Made by a program: the position numbers and the translations under genes
Part shown: positions 18,601 to 26,029 of the stretch, piece by piece
Layout of the letters: the number at the start of each line of letters is the position of its first letter
How positions within the stretch are numbered: the stretch's first letter is position 1
Assembly: GCA_016235145.1 (NCBI GenBank)
Contig: JACRLV010000055.1
Location: 1-33,009 of the forward strand
From: Planctomycetota bacterium
GTDB taxonomy: Bacteria; Planctomycetota; Phycisphaerae; UBA1845; Fen-1342
Direction: 5' to 3'
Length of the DNA: 33,009 nucleotides
Notes under the pieces: generated by a model
What the model was told of the DNA's origin: nothing
What the model saw: the letters and a program-made list of their open reading frames with translations, nothing else
The model's database searches: none

Positions 18601-19505
18601 CGATTCCGTATGTGACGGAGGCGGTCTGGGCGGAGATCGGCCGCGAGATTCCGCGGCACCATGAGCTGATCTGGCCGGAAAATGCGCCCTCACCTCGACC
18701 CTCTCCCGGAGTACCGGGAGAGGGGGTGCCTCAAGTACCGCAGCCGCCCTCGGCTGCCAATTCGGCCCCGCGCGCTGGCGCTTGGGGCTCGGATTGCCCG
18801 GATAAGGCGCCGATGCTGATTGCGATGCCGTGGCCCAAGGTCGCGACGGATCGACAGATGAGCTCGGCGGACGCGGGCTGGCTGAACGAGGTCGCTGGCC
18901 AAACCGCCGCTGAGCGCGAGGTTGACGCGTTTCTGGCGGTCATTCGCGGCCTGCGCGAGATTCGCACCAGCCTCAACGCGATCCGCTCGCAGGCCAGGCA
19001 GCCTGCCCTGCGCAACTTGCCCGCCGCCGTGATTCGCTGCGACGCGGCGACGGCAGCCCTGCTGCGCGAAGGCGAGGCGACGATCACGCGGCTCGGGCAG
19101 GTGGAGAAAGCGGACGCGGCCAAGCCGGGCTGCGGCCTGACGATCAGCCCCGACGCCGCGAAGCCGCCCCAATCGATGAGCCGCGTGCTCACGCTCGCGT
19201 GCGCCGATCCCGGCGAGCGAACCGCAACGGTCCGAGCCCGAAGCGCAAGCGAGGGGACCGCATCAACCACGATCGAAATCTTTGTGCCGATCGCCGGGCT
19301 CGCGGACATCGAAATCGAGCGCAAGCGGCTCGGCAAGGAACGCGACGAGGCCTCCGCCGCGCTTCAGCGCCTCGACGCGAAGCTGGCGAATCAGGGTTTT
19401 GTGGCGAAAGCCAAGCCCGAGGTGATCGAGGCCGAGCGAGCCCGCCAGAGCGAGCTGAAGGAAAAGCTGGCGGCGATCAAGCGCAATCTGGCGGAGTTGG
19501 GATAG
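15617..19505 (+). CDS. valS: Valyl-tRNA synthetase, frameshifted and repeat-interrupted as given
   Basis: ValRS charges tRNA-Val and edits mischarged Thr. The N-terminal frame (15617-16564) carries [21 protein letters not shown], with the class I HIGH motif as HLGH. From about 16370 the match continues in the +1 frame of ORF 16173-19505: LPLMNRPIPIVADG, FGTGCVKVTPGHDPND, DVLDTWFSSALWP, the KMSKS motif as RMSKS, the anticodon-binding helices, and a C-terminal coiled coil. No stop lies in either frame across the overlap, so one frameshift in 16173-16564 would give about 1,296 residues, against some 860-950 normally. The expected TTRPET segment opening the CP1 editing domain is absent; repeats occupy 16237-16370. 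Further repeat insertions lie near 16578-16705, 17434-17530, 17930-18335, 18690-18800 and 19231-19257, mostly in variable loops. It could be functional, a pseudogene, or partly mis-assembled. Confidence 0.85.
16237..16276 (+). repeat. 8-bp tandem repeat (ACAAGGAA)n in valS
   Basis: Five 8-bp units are present: ACAAGGAA, ACAAGGAA, ACAAGAGA, ACAAGGGA, GCAAGGGG. Since 8 is not a multiple of 3, each unit gained or lost changes the frame. Adding one unit would join the N-terminal valS frame to the downstream one. Just after it are a GCGGGC-GTCTC-GCCCGC-type hairpin and a GGGC-AAA-GCCC stem. Confidence 0.85.
16586..16670. repeat. 29-bp perfect inverted repeat inside valS
   Basis: The arms 16586-16614 and 16642-16670 are perfect reverse complements with a 27-nt loop. 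Each arm itself contains the palindromic core GGCCGGCCTCTGGCCGG. The element interrupts the expected N-E-N-(A)-G-x-Y-A-G-L region of ValRS but keeps the downstream frame open. It resembles a REPIN or miniature element. Confidence 0.9.
17434..17525. repeat. Paired inverted 8-bp tandem arrays in valS
   Basis: The left array 17434-17465 is four units of AGGCACGA (last one AGGCACAA). The right array 17494-17525 is four units of CCTCCGTG. The units are complementary at 7 of 8 positions, so the two arrays can form one long hairpin. The insert sits between STFGWP and DLDYFYP, a loop that is short in ordinary ValRS, and keeps the frame open. Confidence 0.85.
18024..18132. repeat. Element with 25-bp terminal inverted repeats in valS
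   Basis: Arms 18024-18048 and 18108-18132 are inverted copies with a single mismatch, containing ACCGGCCAATGGCCGGTG and its complement. They enclose about 59 bp. Each arm has its own near-palindromic core (CCGGCCAATGGCCGG). The right arm runs directly into the 18-bp minisatellite at 18126. Confidence 0.85.
18126..18287 (+). repeat. 18-bp minisatellite, nine units, encoding (ATPPHN)n
   Basis: There are nine tandem copies of GCCACACCTCCACACAAT. Units 1-3 are identical, and later ones drift (ATSPHN, ATPPQN, ATPPHK, ATAPHN, TTALHN, ATAPHG in protein). A multiple of three keeps the valS frame. The region falls between the catalytic core and the anticodon-binding domain of ValRS. Confidence 0.95.
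18699..18793 (+). repeat. Composite repeat modules in order a-b-c inside valS
   Basis: Module a (CCCTCTCCCGG-AGTA-CCGGGAGAGGG, 18699-18724), module b (GCAGCCG-CCCT-CGGCTGC, 18740-18757) and module c (CGGCCCCGCGCGCTGGCGCT, about 18763 on) lie in reverse module order compared with the two copies at 15281-15525, though b and c keep the same strand. They are translated in frame in valS as PSPGVPGEGVP...APRAGAWGS. Confidence 0.88.
19231..19257 (+). repeat. Short GC-rich repeat-like insert near the valS 3' end
   Basis: The stretch GAGCCCGAAGCGCAAGCGAG, translated as RARSASEG, interrupts the expected beta-strand before IFVPIAGLADIE. I recall this word as a common planctomycete dispersed repeat. That is memory, not a search, and only one copy was noticed in the window. 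Confidence 0.4.
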
Positions 19506-19512
19506 CGCGGCG

Positions 19513-21339
19513 TTACTTGATTGTGCGGTCCTGCACGTCGATGTTTGCGAGCAGCCAGACCTCGGGGTCGGCGAGCACAGACGACGGTTGGCCCGGCAGG
19601 GGGATCTCCACGGTCGTCTTGCGCGACGTGATCCGCATGCGCTCGTCATGATCCGTGTCGCCGACTTTGAATCGCAACTCCAGCGGCAGGTCGAACGGCG
19701 GGTGAGCGTCATCGATTCGCTGTCGCTGCTCGATCTCGACGCGCAGCGATTTCTCCTCGGCGTTCCACGCATGCGTCACGAGCAGCCGCGGCACGCCGTC
19801 GCGATACGACCACTGGTCAAAGAACGGCCGAAGATCGCGCACGCTGACGTATTCAAACGCGGAGCGCAGGTCCGCCGTGTCGATCGCGTCGAAGCGGTGT
19901 TGTTCGAGTAGGCGATGCACGCCGCGCCAGAATGTTTCGTCGCCGAGTTCCCGACGGAGCATGTGCAGCACCCACGCGCCCTTCCAGTAAATCAGGCCGC
20001 CGCCGAACCCATAGATATCCACCGGCCGCGCGATCTCCTCGTTGACCATCGGGCGCGACCGTCCGGCCCGGTCGAATCGCCCCACCATGCCGCGGCTTCG
20101 GGCAAGTTCGCGTCGCAGCGCTTTCGGTCCGTCGATCTCCGCCTGCCAGAGCATGTGCAGGTACGTTCCGAAGCCCTCGTTCACCCAAGCCTCGGTGATG
20201 TGCCGGTAGTTCACGATTCCCGCGAACCACTGGTGCGCCGCCATGTGCGCCAGATACGAATACCGAACCCAATCCGCCCGCGGATTCGCCGTGAATGACG
20301 TCGGAGCGATCATGTCCAGGCCGGCGTGCTCCATCCCGCCGTGAAAGTGCTTCGGCACGACGACGTGCGAATACCGCGGAAACGGGTATGGCGTACCGGT
20401 CAGCTTGGCGAAGTGCGCCAAGGTCGCCGGGGCGTCGGCGAACGCTTCCTTCGCCTGTTCCGCGTACTCGGCCTGCGTGTACATGAAGATCGGGACGCCC
20501 GCGGATTCGCATTGAATCTCCTCGTAGCGCCCGATCGCGAACCCGAACAGGTGCGGGTCGATCGGAACATCGAGCCGCCAGGCGAAACGGGCCTCATTTG
20601 TCGGAGGCGGTTCGGCCTTCGCCGGCTCGCCGACCGCGACGCAGCGCAGACCCGTGGGGACGGTGAAAATCGCGTCAATGCCGCGCCAGCGCGTGTCGGG
20701 CCAGTCGTGGCAAGGCAACCAATAGCGGGCCTGAAGCGGCTCGGCGTTGCTGTAGATCACGAAATCGTCGTCCGCAAGCTCGCCGACGAAGTGCAGCCCG
20801 AGCCTCGGGTTTTCCACTCGATACTTGATGCGGATGTGCTCCTCGTCGCCGACGCGCAGCCGCCGCGGCAGCCGAATCGTGAGCTGATCCTCGTCGTAGG
20901 AGAATTCAGCGGGCTTCGGCGGCTCGCCAACCGCGACGGTTTGGATGGTCATTCCGACCGCGTTCAACTCGACGGACGCGACGCCGTCGCGCCGGGCGCG
21001 GATGGAATGCGTGACCGTCGCGGACATCGCTTTTTCTGCGATATCGCCGGCGGTGAAAACCGCTTCGAAGCGCATGCGACCGAAGTCAAGATCGCAAGGC
21101 GGTGATCGAAATTCGCTCCCCTTCGGCGCCGACGCGGGAGCAGAGGCGGGCGCGGAAGCGGCGGGCGCCGTGGCGGGGGCACTGGTTCGATTGGGCGTGT
21201 CGTGAACCGGCGGCATGCCGGCGGGAATTTCACGCGGCTGGTGCCGGCAACCGGCAAAGTGGATCGTGATCAACAGAACGAAGATTCGTGAGAAAAGAGC
21301 CGGTGGCGCGGGGCGTCTTTCGGATTTCATGCGGATCAT
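19513..21339 (-). CDS. M1 aminopeptidase-like lipoprotein lacking the catalytic Glu
   Basis: This 608-residue protein has a lipoprotein signal peptide with lipobox FAGC (Cys31), then an Ala/Pro-rich linker (about 55-75), an M1-type N-terminal beta domain and a gluzincin catalytic domain. The substrate-site motif reads HGGMEHAGL where M1 enzymes have GAMEN. The zinc motif should be HEXXH-X18-E; here it is HMAAH (365-369) followed by WVNEG with Glu388 at the right spacing. So the three zinc ligands are kept but the catalytic Glu is Met. GGGLIYWKGAWVLHMLRRELGDE with the usual downstream Tyr region follows. The protein may be an inactive, zinc-binding pseudo-peptidase at the membrane. ATG 21339 or ATG 21330 are both possible starts, and neither has a good RBS. 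Confidence 0.88.
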   Translation of the reverse strand: MIRMKSERRPAPPALFSRIFVLLITIHFAGCRHQPREIPAGMPPVHDTPNRTSAPATAPAASAPASAPASAPKGSEFRSPPCDLDFGRMRFEAVFTAGDIAEKAMSATVTHSIRARRDGVASVELNAVGMTIQTVAVGEPPKPAEFSYDEDQLTIRLPRRLRVGDEEHIRIKYRVENPRLGLHFVGELADDDFVIYSNAEPLQARYWLPCHDWPDTRWRGIDAIFTVPTGLRCVAVGEPAKAEPPPTNEARFAWRLDVPIDPHLFGFAIGRYEEIQCESAGVPIFMYTQAEYAEQAKEAFADAPATLAHFAKLTGTPYPFPRYSHVVVPKHFHGGMEHAGLDMIAPTSFTANPRADWVRYSYLAHMAAHQWFAGIVNYRHITEAWVNEGFGTYLHMLWQAEIDGPKALRRELARSRGMVGRFDRAGRSRPMVNEEIARPVDIYGFGGGLIYWKGAWVLHMLRRELGDETFWRGVHRLLEQHRFDAIDTADLRSAFEYVSVRDLRPFFDQWSYRDGVPRLLVTHAWNAEEKSLRVEIEQRQRIDDAHPPFDLPLELRFKVGDTDHDERMRITSRKTTVEIPLPGQPSSVLADPEVWLLANIDVQDRTIK

Positions 21340-21413
21340 GCTATTACGACGACTCCGCGGACGCGAACGGAGCGGACGAGGGGGTTTTGCAGGTTTCGCT
21401 CAGATCGACGCGG

Positions 21414-22193
21414 CTACAGTTCAGGCCGATCGGCCTGTTTTTCAAACGTGCGCGACCATTGCAATGCCCAGAGTTTTCGCAGCGGAATCAGGGCTGCGTG
21501 GCCGTCCATGAACGCGATGTTCACGTTGCGATCGTGCCGCGCGATGCAGAACCGGCCCATGTGGTAGGGGTATTCGCCGTTGCCGCGCCAGCCGATGGCC
21601 AGATCGGTGGGAATCGTGTCGGTGTGCGTCGGCCATCCGTCGACCCAGTTGCCGTCGGCGAAGGCCGGCACCTCCGACGCGTTTGGAACGCTCGATATCG
21701 TCAGCCACCACGACCGCGTATACGGCGCGGGCGTGAAGTTGGGTTGCGGATCGCCGCGATAGGGCGTGTAGAGGAATCCGTTCATCGTGTAGCTGCCGGT
21801 CTGAAGCTGGAAACGCCAGCCCTGGTCGGCGGAGCCGAAGATGTACGCACCCGCACCGGGATACTGGGTTTTCGCGTTCGGGCAGAAGCGCAGGTCGGTG
21901 ATGTTCAGGTGGTAGGGTTGAAGGGCCTTGAGGTAGATGTGGTTCGGGTCGTAGGGAAAACACCGGTCCTTGAAGTCGTCGCCATACTGCCGCAGCGCGA
22001 TCGTGAGCTGGCGGACCTGCGAGGAGCAGACCGCCCGTTTGCCGCGTTCGCGCGCGGCGGACATCGCGGGCAGGAGGATGCTGATCAGGAGCGCCAGAAT
22101 CGCGACCACGACCAGAAGCTCGATGAGCGTGAACGCGCGCGAGTCGCCGGATTGCAGCAACTGCGACGGCGGACGTCTGGTCCCAAGGCACAT
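21414..22193 (-). CDS. Prepilin-like (type II pseudopilin) protein with H-X9-DG motif
   Basis: This 259-residue protein starts at ATG 22193 (GAGAGG upstream); the longer ORF is rejected because it crosses the divergent promoter region and the neighbouring gene. It has a type IV prepilin N-terminus (SRA-FTLIELLVVVAILALL) with a cleavage site before Phe and an Ala rather than Gly at -1. A single hydrophobic helix leads into an exported domain. Near the C-terminus, HDRNVNIAFMDG fits the H-X9-DG motif of the prepilin-like family abundant in Planctomycetota. Several Cys and Tyr/Trp-rich strands suggest a globular exported domain. Its function within a type II secretion/pilus-like system is not known. 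Confidence 0.9.
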   Translation of the reverse strand: MCLGTRRPPSQLLQSGDSRAFTLIELLVVVAILALLISILLPAMSAARERGKRAVCSSQVRQLTIALRQYGDDFKDRCFPYDPNHIYLKALQPYHLNITDLRFCPNAKTQYPGAGAYIFGSADQGWRFQLQTGSYTMNGFLYTPYRGDPQPNFTPAPYTRSWWLTISSVPNASEVPAFADGNWVDGWPTHTDTIPTDLAIGWRGNGEYPYHMGRFCIARHDRNVNIAFMDGHAALIPLRKLWALQWSRTFEKQADRPEL

Positions 22194-22274
22194 GTCTGGC
22201 TTGCCTCTCGTGGAACGAAATACGCAGCGGACTTGCGTCAGGTCGGCCGCCCAGCAGCGGCGCGACCCGAATCC

Positions 22275-22280
22275 AGTATA
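22275..22280 (-). promoter_or_regulatory. TATACT -10 candidate for the prepilin-like gene
   Basis: On the minus strand TATACT lies about 82 nt before ATG 22193. No good -35 is evident. It is the same hexamer seen before rpoB and the 3800 gene. Confidence 0.35.
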
Positions 22281-22352
22281 GCTGAAAGCACCGCCATCGC
22301 GGCTGGGACGGCGATGATGCGCGGTTTTCCGGCCGAAAACCTGAAAATAGCG

Positions 22353-22381
22353 TTGACCCGCGCTTCGGAGGCCACGATACT
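22353..22381 (+). promoter_or_regulatory. Promoter for the PEP-CTERM gene
   Basis: TTGACC (5/6) is followed after 17 bp by GATACT (4-5/6). This predicts a leader of about 50 nt before ATG 22440, which has its own AGGAGG-type RBS. It is the best-formed sigma70-like promoter in the window. Confidence 0.6.
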
Positions 22382-22439
22382 TTGGCGCAGGAGAAGGAGT
22401 CGATGCGCCAGTAACGCATCGGCCTGAGGAGGAGTTCCC

Positions 22440-23186
22440 ATGCGTCATTGGATTATCGCGGTCTCTGTCTGCGCGCTCGTTAGCGCTCCCGCCACGGCGG
22501 ACATTCTGTACTTCACCGATCACGGGGCCTTCACGCAACACAACGAAGCCGTCGGAAAGTTCCTGAAGGGAGTGGAGGATTTCGAGGAATCGAGCGCGGG
22601 CCCGCAGGAGAAGATCCCATTCCCCAACTCCTTGCAGAACGGCGTGCCGCGGCCGACGTTTCCGAACGGCATCGACGCGACCAACCTCATCATCCAGACG
22701 AACATCACGCCGGGGCCGTGTCCACCGACGCCGAACCCGTCGACGAACGACCGGGCGCTTTGGGTGAATGGACCCGGATTCATCGGCTCGAACAGCATCA
22801 AGATCGGAACGGATGAGTTTCTGTACGGCCTGTTTTCGAGCATCGATTTGATCTTCACGTCGCACGACAAGACCGCCGTCGGCGTGGATGTCTCGACCTT
22901 CACCGGCTACAACCAGGGCCACCAGGGTTTTGTGTTCTGCGTGTACGACGACAGCGACAATGTTCTCGGCACGTACACCATGTCCGGCCCGACGCCGACC
23001 GAACCCGCCAAGAACTTCTTCGGCGTCTGGTCGAGCACGCCGATCGGCCGCGTGAACATCTGGGGCATTTTTGATGCGCCGCAGCCGTTCGCCGTCGACA
23101 ACATCGAAATGTGGGTTCCCGAGCCGAACAGCCTCGTGCTGCTCGCGGCTTTGGGCGCCGTGGCGGCGCAGCGACGCCGGAACTGA
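22440..23186 (+). CDS. PEP-CTERM exported protein
   Basis: This 248-residue protein has a signal peptide (MRHWIIAVSVCALVSAPATA) and a C-terminal PEP-CTERM sorting signal: VPEPNSLVLLAALGAVAAQRRR, that is PEP, a hydrophobic helix and a basic tail. Such signals are processed by exosortase in exopolysaccharide-producing bacteria. The central part (about 23-220) is beta-rich, with VDVSTFTGY and GRVNIWGIFD. It resembles the jelly-roll-like ectodomains common in PEP-CTERM proteins, but no named domain was recognised. GAGGAG lies 7-12 nt before the ATG. It is divergent from the prepilin-like gene. No exosortase gene is in the window. Confidence 0.9.
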   Translation: MRHWIIAVSVCALVSAPATADILYFTDHGAFTQHNEAVGKFLKGVEDFEESSAGPQEKIPFPNSLQNGVPRPTFPNGIDATNLIIQTNITPGPCPPTPNPSTNDRALWVNGPGFIGSNSIKIGTDEFLYGLFSSIDLIFTSHDKTAVGVDVSTFTGYNQGHQGFVFCVYDDSDNVLGTYTMSGPTPTEPAKNFFGVWSSTPIGRVNIWGIFDAPQPFAVDNIEMWVPEPNSLVLLAALGAVAAQRRRN

Positions 23187-23195
23187 ACGGGGCGC

Positions 23196-23225
23196 TTGAC
23201 TTTCTTGCCGTCCGGATCGTACGTT
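23196..23225 (+). promoter_or_regulatory. Candidate promoter for cstA
   Basis: TTGACT (5/6) is followed after 18 bp by TACGTT (3/6), about 53 nt before the GTG start at 23278. The -35 is good and the -10 weak, which would suit an activator-dependent promoter. This is a guess from the hexamers alone. Confidence 0.35.
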
Positions 23226-23277
23226 GAGCCCGAGACGACCGGGCCCATCGTGTGATTTCGGTTGCGGAGTCGAGCGC

Positions 23278-25134
23278 GTGAATTCACTTTGGCTCATTCT
23301 GGGCAGTCTGGCGGCGTTCGCGATCGCCTATCGGTTCTACGGAGCGTTCCTGGCCGCGAAGGTCGCGGTGCTCGACGACCGTCGCGCCACGCCCGCGCAC
23401 CGTCTGAAAGACGGCGTCGATTATCACCCGACGAACAAGTGGGTGCTGTTCGGGCATCACTTCGCCGCGATCGCCGGTCCGGGACCGCTGATCGGCCCGG
23501 TGCTCGCCACGCAGTGGGGTTTCCTGCCGGGGTTCGTGTGGATCGTCATCGGCGCGTGCCTGGCGGGCGCGGTGCATGACTTCGTGATCCTGCTGGCGTC
23601 CGTGCGGCAGGACGGTCTTTCGCTGCCGCGGCTGGCGCGCGACAACATCAGCCCCTTCTCCGGCGGGATTACTTCGCTGGCGACGCTGTTCATCATCCTC
23701 ACCACGCTTGCCAGCGTCGCGATCGTAGTGGTCAACGCCCTGGCCGAGAGCTCCTGGGGCATGTTCACCATCCTGGTAACGATCCCCGCGGCGCTGCTTA
23801 CGGGCCTGTGGATGTACAAGGTGCGCCCCGGTCGCGTGGCCGAGGCGTCGATCATCGGCGTGGTGATCGTCCTGTTGGGCGTCTATTACGGTAAGCCGTT
23901 CGCCGAATCGCAGCTCGGCCCCTCGCTGCTATGGAGCAAGCAGACGCTTTCGCTGGCGCTGCCGGCGTACGCGCTGGTCGCGTCGATTCTGCCGGTCTGG
24001 GTGCTGATGTGTCCGCGAGATTATCTCAGCTCGTACATGAAGATCGGCGTGATGGTCGTCCTCGCCGCGGGGCTGGTCTTCGCGGCGCCGCCGCTGAAGA
24101 TGCCGGCGACCACGCCCTGGCTGGGCGGCGGAGGGCCGGTGATCAGCGGAGCCGTGTGGCCGTTTGTGTGCATCGTGATCATGTGCGGGGCGGTTTCCGG
24201 CTTTCACGCCCTGATCGCCAGCGGTACGACGCCGAAGATGATCGAACGCGAAAGCCACATCCGCCCGATCGGCTACGGCGCGATGGTGGTGGAGGGCTTC
24301 GTCGCCGTCGCCGCGCTGGTCGCCGCGTGTGCCCTGGAGCCGGGCGATTACTTCGCGATCAACGTCAACCCGCAGAAGCACGACGTCTTCGTGCAGCAAA
24401 CCGCCGCGCAGCACGGCTGGGACGTCGCGCCGTGCGAGCTCTCGATGCTCGAGGCGGGCACGCAGGAGAAGAACCTGGCGGGCCGCGTCGGCGGGGCGGT
24501 GACGCTGGCGGTCGGGATGGCGAAGGTCTTTGCGAGCCTGCCCGGCATGCAGACGCTGATGGGCTATTGGTATCACTTCGTGATCATGTTCGAGGCCTTG
24601 TTCATTCTCACGCTGCTCGAAACGGGCACGCGCGTCGCGCGGTTCGTATTTCAGGATGCGCTGACGCAGTTTTCATCGACGCGGCAGGAAGCCGGACGAC
24701 CGAACTGGCTGATGAACGTCACGCTGAGCGTGCTCACCTGCGCCGGTTGGGGATACCTGCTCTACAACGGCAACCTCAACAAGCTCTGGAGCATGCTCGG
24801 CATCGCCAACCAACTGCTCGCCGCGATCGCGCTGGCCGTCGGCACGAGCTATCTGCTGCGGCACGCGGCGAAACGCGCATACGCCCTTTGCACCGGCGTG
24901 CCGTTTGTTTTCGTGATCGTTACGACCGTCTGGGCGGGAGTGATCCGCGTCAACGAATGGTGGCACGAGATCGATCGCTTGCAGGGCAACGAGCGGTTTC
25001 TGACGCAACTGCTTTGTGCGATCGCCGCGGCCATGATCGGCCTGACGGCCGTGATCGCGATGGACGCCGTACGACGCTGGTTCGGACTCGCGCTGCGGCC
25101 CGCGCGACAGGCGGAGGCGGCGTCGGCGGGGTGA
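23278..25134 (+). CDS. cstA: Carbon starvation protein CstA family transporter
   Basis: This 618-residue polytopic inner-membrane protein is of the CstA family, whose characterised members import pyruvate or peptides under carbon limitation. I chose GTG 23278 (NSLWLILGSLAAFAIAYRFYG), with GGAG 9 nt upstream; the ORF start at 23224 adds an unrelated hydrophilic stretch. Family motifs include DGVDYHPTNKWVLFGHHFAAIAGPGPLIGPVLA, LWSKQTLSLALPAYALVASILPVWVLMCPRDYLSSYMKIG and SGFHALIASGTTPKMI. About 14-16 hydrophobic segments are visible. The stop is followed by the second REPIN-like repeat and the convergent methyltransferase gene. The substrate cannot be told from sequence. Confidence 0.95.
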   Translation: MNSLWLILGSLAAFAIAYRFYGAFLAAKVAVLDDRRATPAHRLKDGVDYHPTNKWVLFGHHFAAIAGPGPLIGPVLATQWGFLPGFVWIVIGACLAGAVHDFVILLASVRQDGLSLPRLARDNISPFSGGITSLATLFIILTTLASVAIVVVNALAESSWGMFTILVTIPAALLTGLWMYKVRPGRVAEASIIGVVIVLLGVYYGKPFAESQLGPSLLWSKQTLSLALPAYALVASILPVWVLMCPRDYLSSYMKIGVMVVLAAGLVFAAPPLKMPATTPWLGGGGPVISGAVWPFVCIVIMCGAVSGFHALIASGTTPKMIERESHIRPIGYGAMVVEGFVAVAALVAACALEPGDYFAINVNPQKHDVFVQQTAAQHGWDVAPCELSMLEAGTQEKNLAGRVGGAVTLAVGMAKVFASLPGMQTLMGYWYHFVIMFEALFILTLLETGTRVARFVFQDALTQFSSTRQEAGRPNWLMNVTLSVLTCAGWGYLLYNGNLNKLWSMLGIANQLLAAIALAVGTSYLLRHAAKRAYALCTGVPFVFVIVTTVWAGVIRVNEWWHEIDRLQGNERFLTQLLCAIAAAMIGLTAVIAMDAVRRWFGLALRPARQAEAASAG

Positions 25135-25170
25135 ATGGGCGCCGGTGACAGCCTTCCGCAGGGGCTTTCC

Positions 25171-25233
25171 AGTGGAGCGGGCCTCGGTACCCGCTCTCAG
25201 TCTGAAAGGACGGACAGGGACGCCCGCCCCACT
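25171..25233 (+). repeat. 63-bp REPIN-like dispersed repeat, copy 2
   Basis: This copy has the same length and same ends (AGTGGAGCGGGC ... GCCCGCCCCACT) as copy 1 at 6951-7013, with about nine substitutions. Outside the element, the word GAGCCCGTGAAT flanks copy 1 on the left, and its reverse complement ATTCACGGGCTC flanks copy 2 on the right. In copy 2 that flank contains the methyltransferase stop codon. Confidence 0.75.
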
Positions 25234-25240
25234 ATTCGAT

Positions 25241-25966
25241 TCACGGGCTCTCCGATCTACTTCGCGAGAGCCGCAGCAGCAGCAACATCGGCCAGCCCTC
25301 ATATTTCGCCGCGCGAAGGCTTTTTGCCGCCTGCTCGCGGCCGACCGCGTGTTCGCTGATGTGGTCGATCGTCCAGCCGGACTGGAGCGCGGCCGAGACG
25401 TAGTCGCTGATCTGGTTGCGGGCGCTCGCCGGATACACGTCGCCGCCGGTGCGCGGATCGCTGAAGTGGGCCGTGATGCCGCGCAGGATCATCGCCGGGT
25501 GCATGACGGACGCAATCAGCCGCCCGCCCGGCCGACACACGCGGCGACATTCGCAGAAGAAATCACCTAATTTCGAAAGGTGGTCGAGCACCAGAAACGT
25601 GCACACCCGGTCGAACGCGGCGTCCGCCAGCGGCAGCGGTTGCGACAGATCGTGTCGCACGAATCGCACGTGCTCCCAGCCGGGCTTCGCGCGGGCTTTC
25701 GCGACCATCTCTTCCGCGAAATCAACCGCGACCAAACGCGCCCCACCCGCGGCCAGCCGCACCGTGTGCCGCCCGGTTCCGCAGCCGAGTTCGAGCACGT
25801 CGAGCCCAGCGAAAGCGCCCAACAATGCGTCGATGTGCATTTCCTCGAGCGCGATGAGCGGATTGTCTTCAACGTCGTAGATCTCGGCCCAGCGGTCGTA
25901 GCCGGCGCGCGTCGAGAGGTGCTCGTCGTCGCCGTCGGCCGTCGGTTTGCGCGCGTCGAAGTTCAT
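25241..25966 (-). CDS. Class I SAM-dependent methyltransferase
   Basis: This 241-residue protein has a Rossmann methyltransferase core. Motif I is VLELGCGTGRHTVRLA (about residues 56-71). Motif II is LVAVDFAEEMVAKA. The post-motif FDRVCTFLVLDHL is of the Methyltransf_11/25 kind, followed by CRPGGRLIASVMHPAM. The N-terminus TRAGYDRWAEIYDVEDNPL is common in small-molecule methyltransferases. The substrate is unknown. No RBS is obvious before ATG 25966. It lies 63 nt downstream of the moxR stop on the same strand and may be co-transcribed. The C-terminal SRSRSESP and the stop codon lie in the flank of the adjacent repeat. Confidence 0.9.
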   Translation of the reverse strand: MNFDARKPTADGDDEHLSTRAGYDRWAEIYDVEDNPLIALEEMHIDALLGAFAGLDVLELGCGTGRHTVRLAAGGARLVAVDFAEEMVAKARAKPGWEHVRFVRHDLSQPLPLADAAFDRVCTFLVLDHLSKLGDFFCECRRVCRPGGRLIASVMHPAMILRGITAHFSDPRTGGDVYPASARNQISDYVSAALQSGWTIDHISEHAVGREQAAKSLRAAKYEGWPMLLLLRLSRSRSESP

Positions 25967-26029
25967 TTCGGCGTCCAGAAATACGGCAAATCCGGGGGAT
26001 GAGGCTGCGGATGCGCGGCCCGGCGGTGC

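Noticed and set aside
21423-21436. AGGCCGATCGGCCT perfect 14-bp palindrome
   Set aside because: It lies within the C-terminal codons of the prepilin-like gene, with a single occurrence noticed; it is probably chance in GC-rich DNA.
22194-23297. Long minus ORF 21414-23297 as a single 627-aa protein
   Set aside because: The prepilin N-terminus lies at residue ~380 of it and the upstream part is antisense to the PEP-CTERM gene and crosses a divergent promoter region.
23931-25148. 405-aa plus-strand ORF inside cstA, and 20326-21105 plus-strand ORF opposite the M1 gene
   Set aside because: They are overlapping shadow frames rich in Arg/Ala/Gly with no family resemblance. The main frames are recognised proteins.
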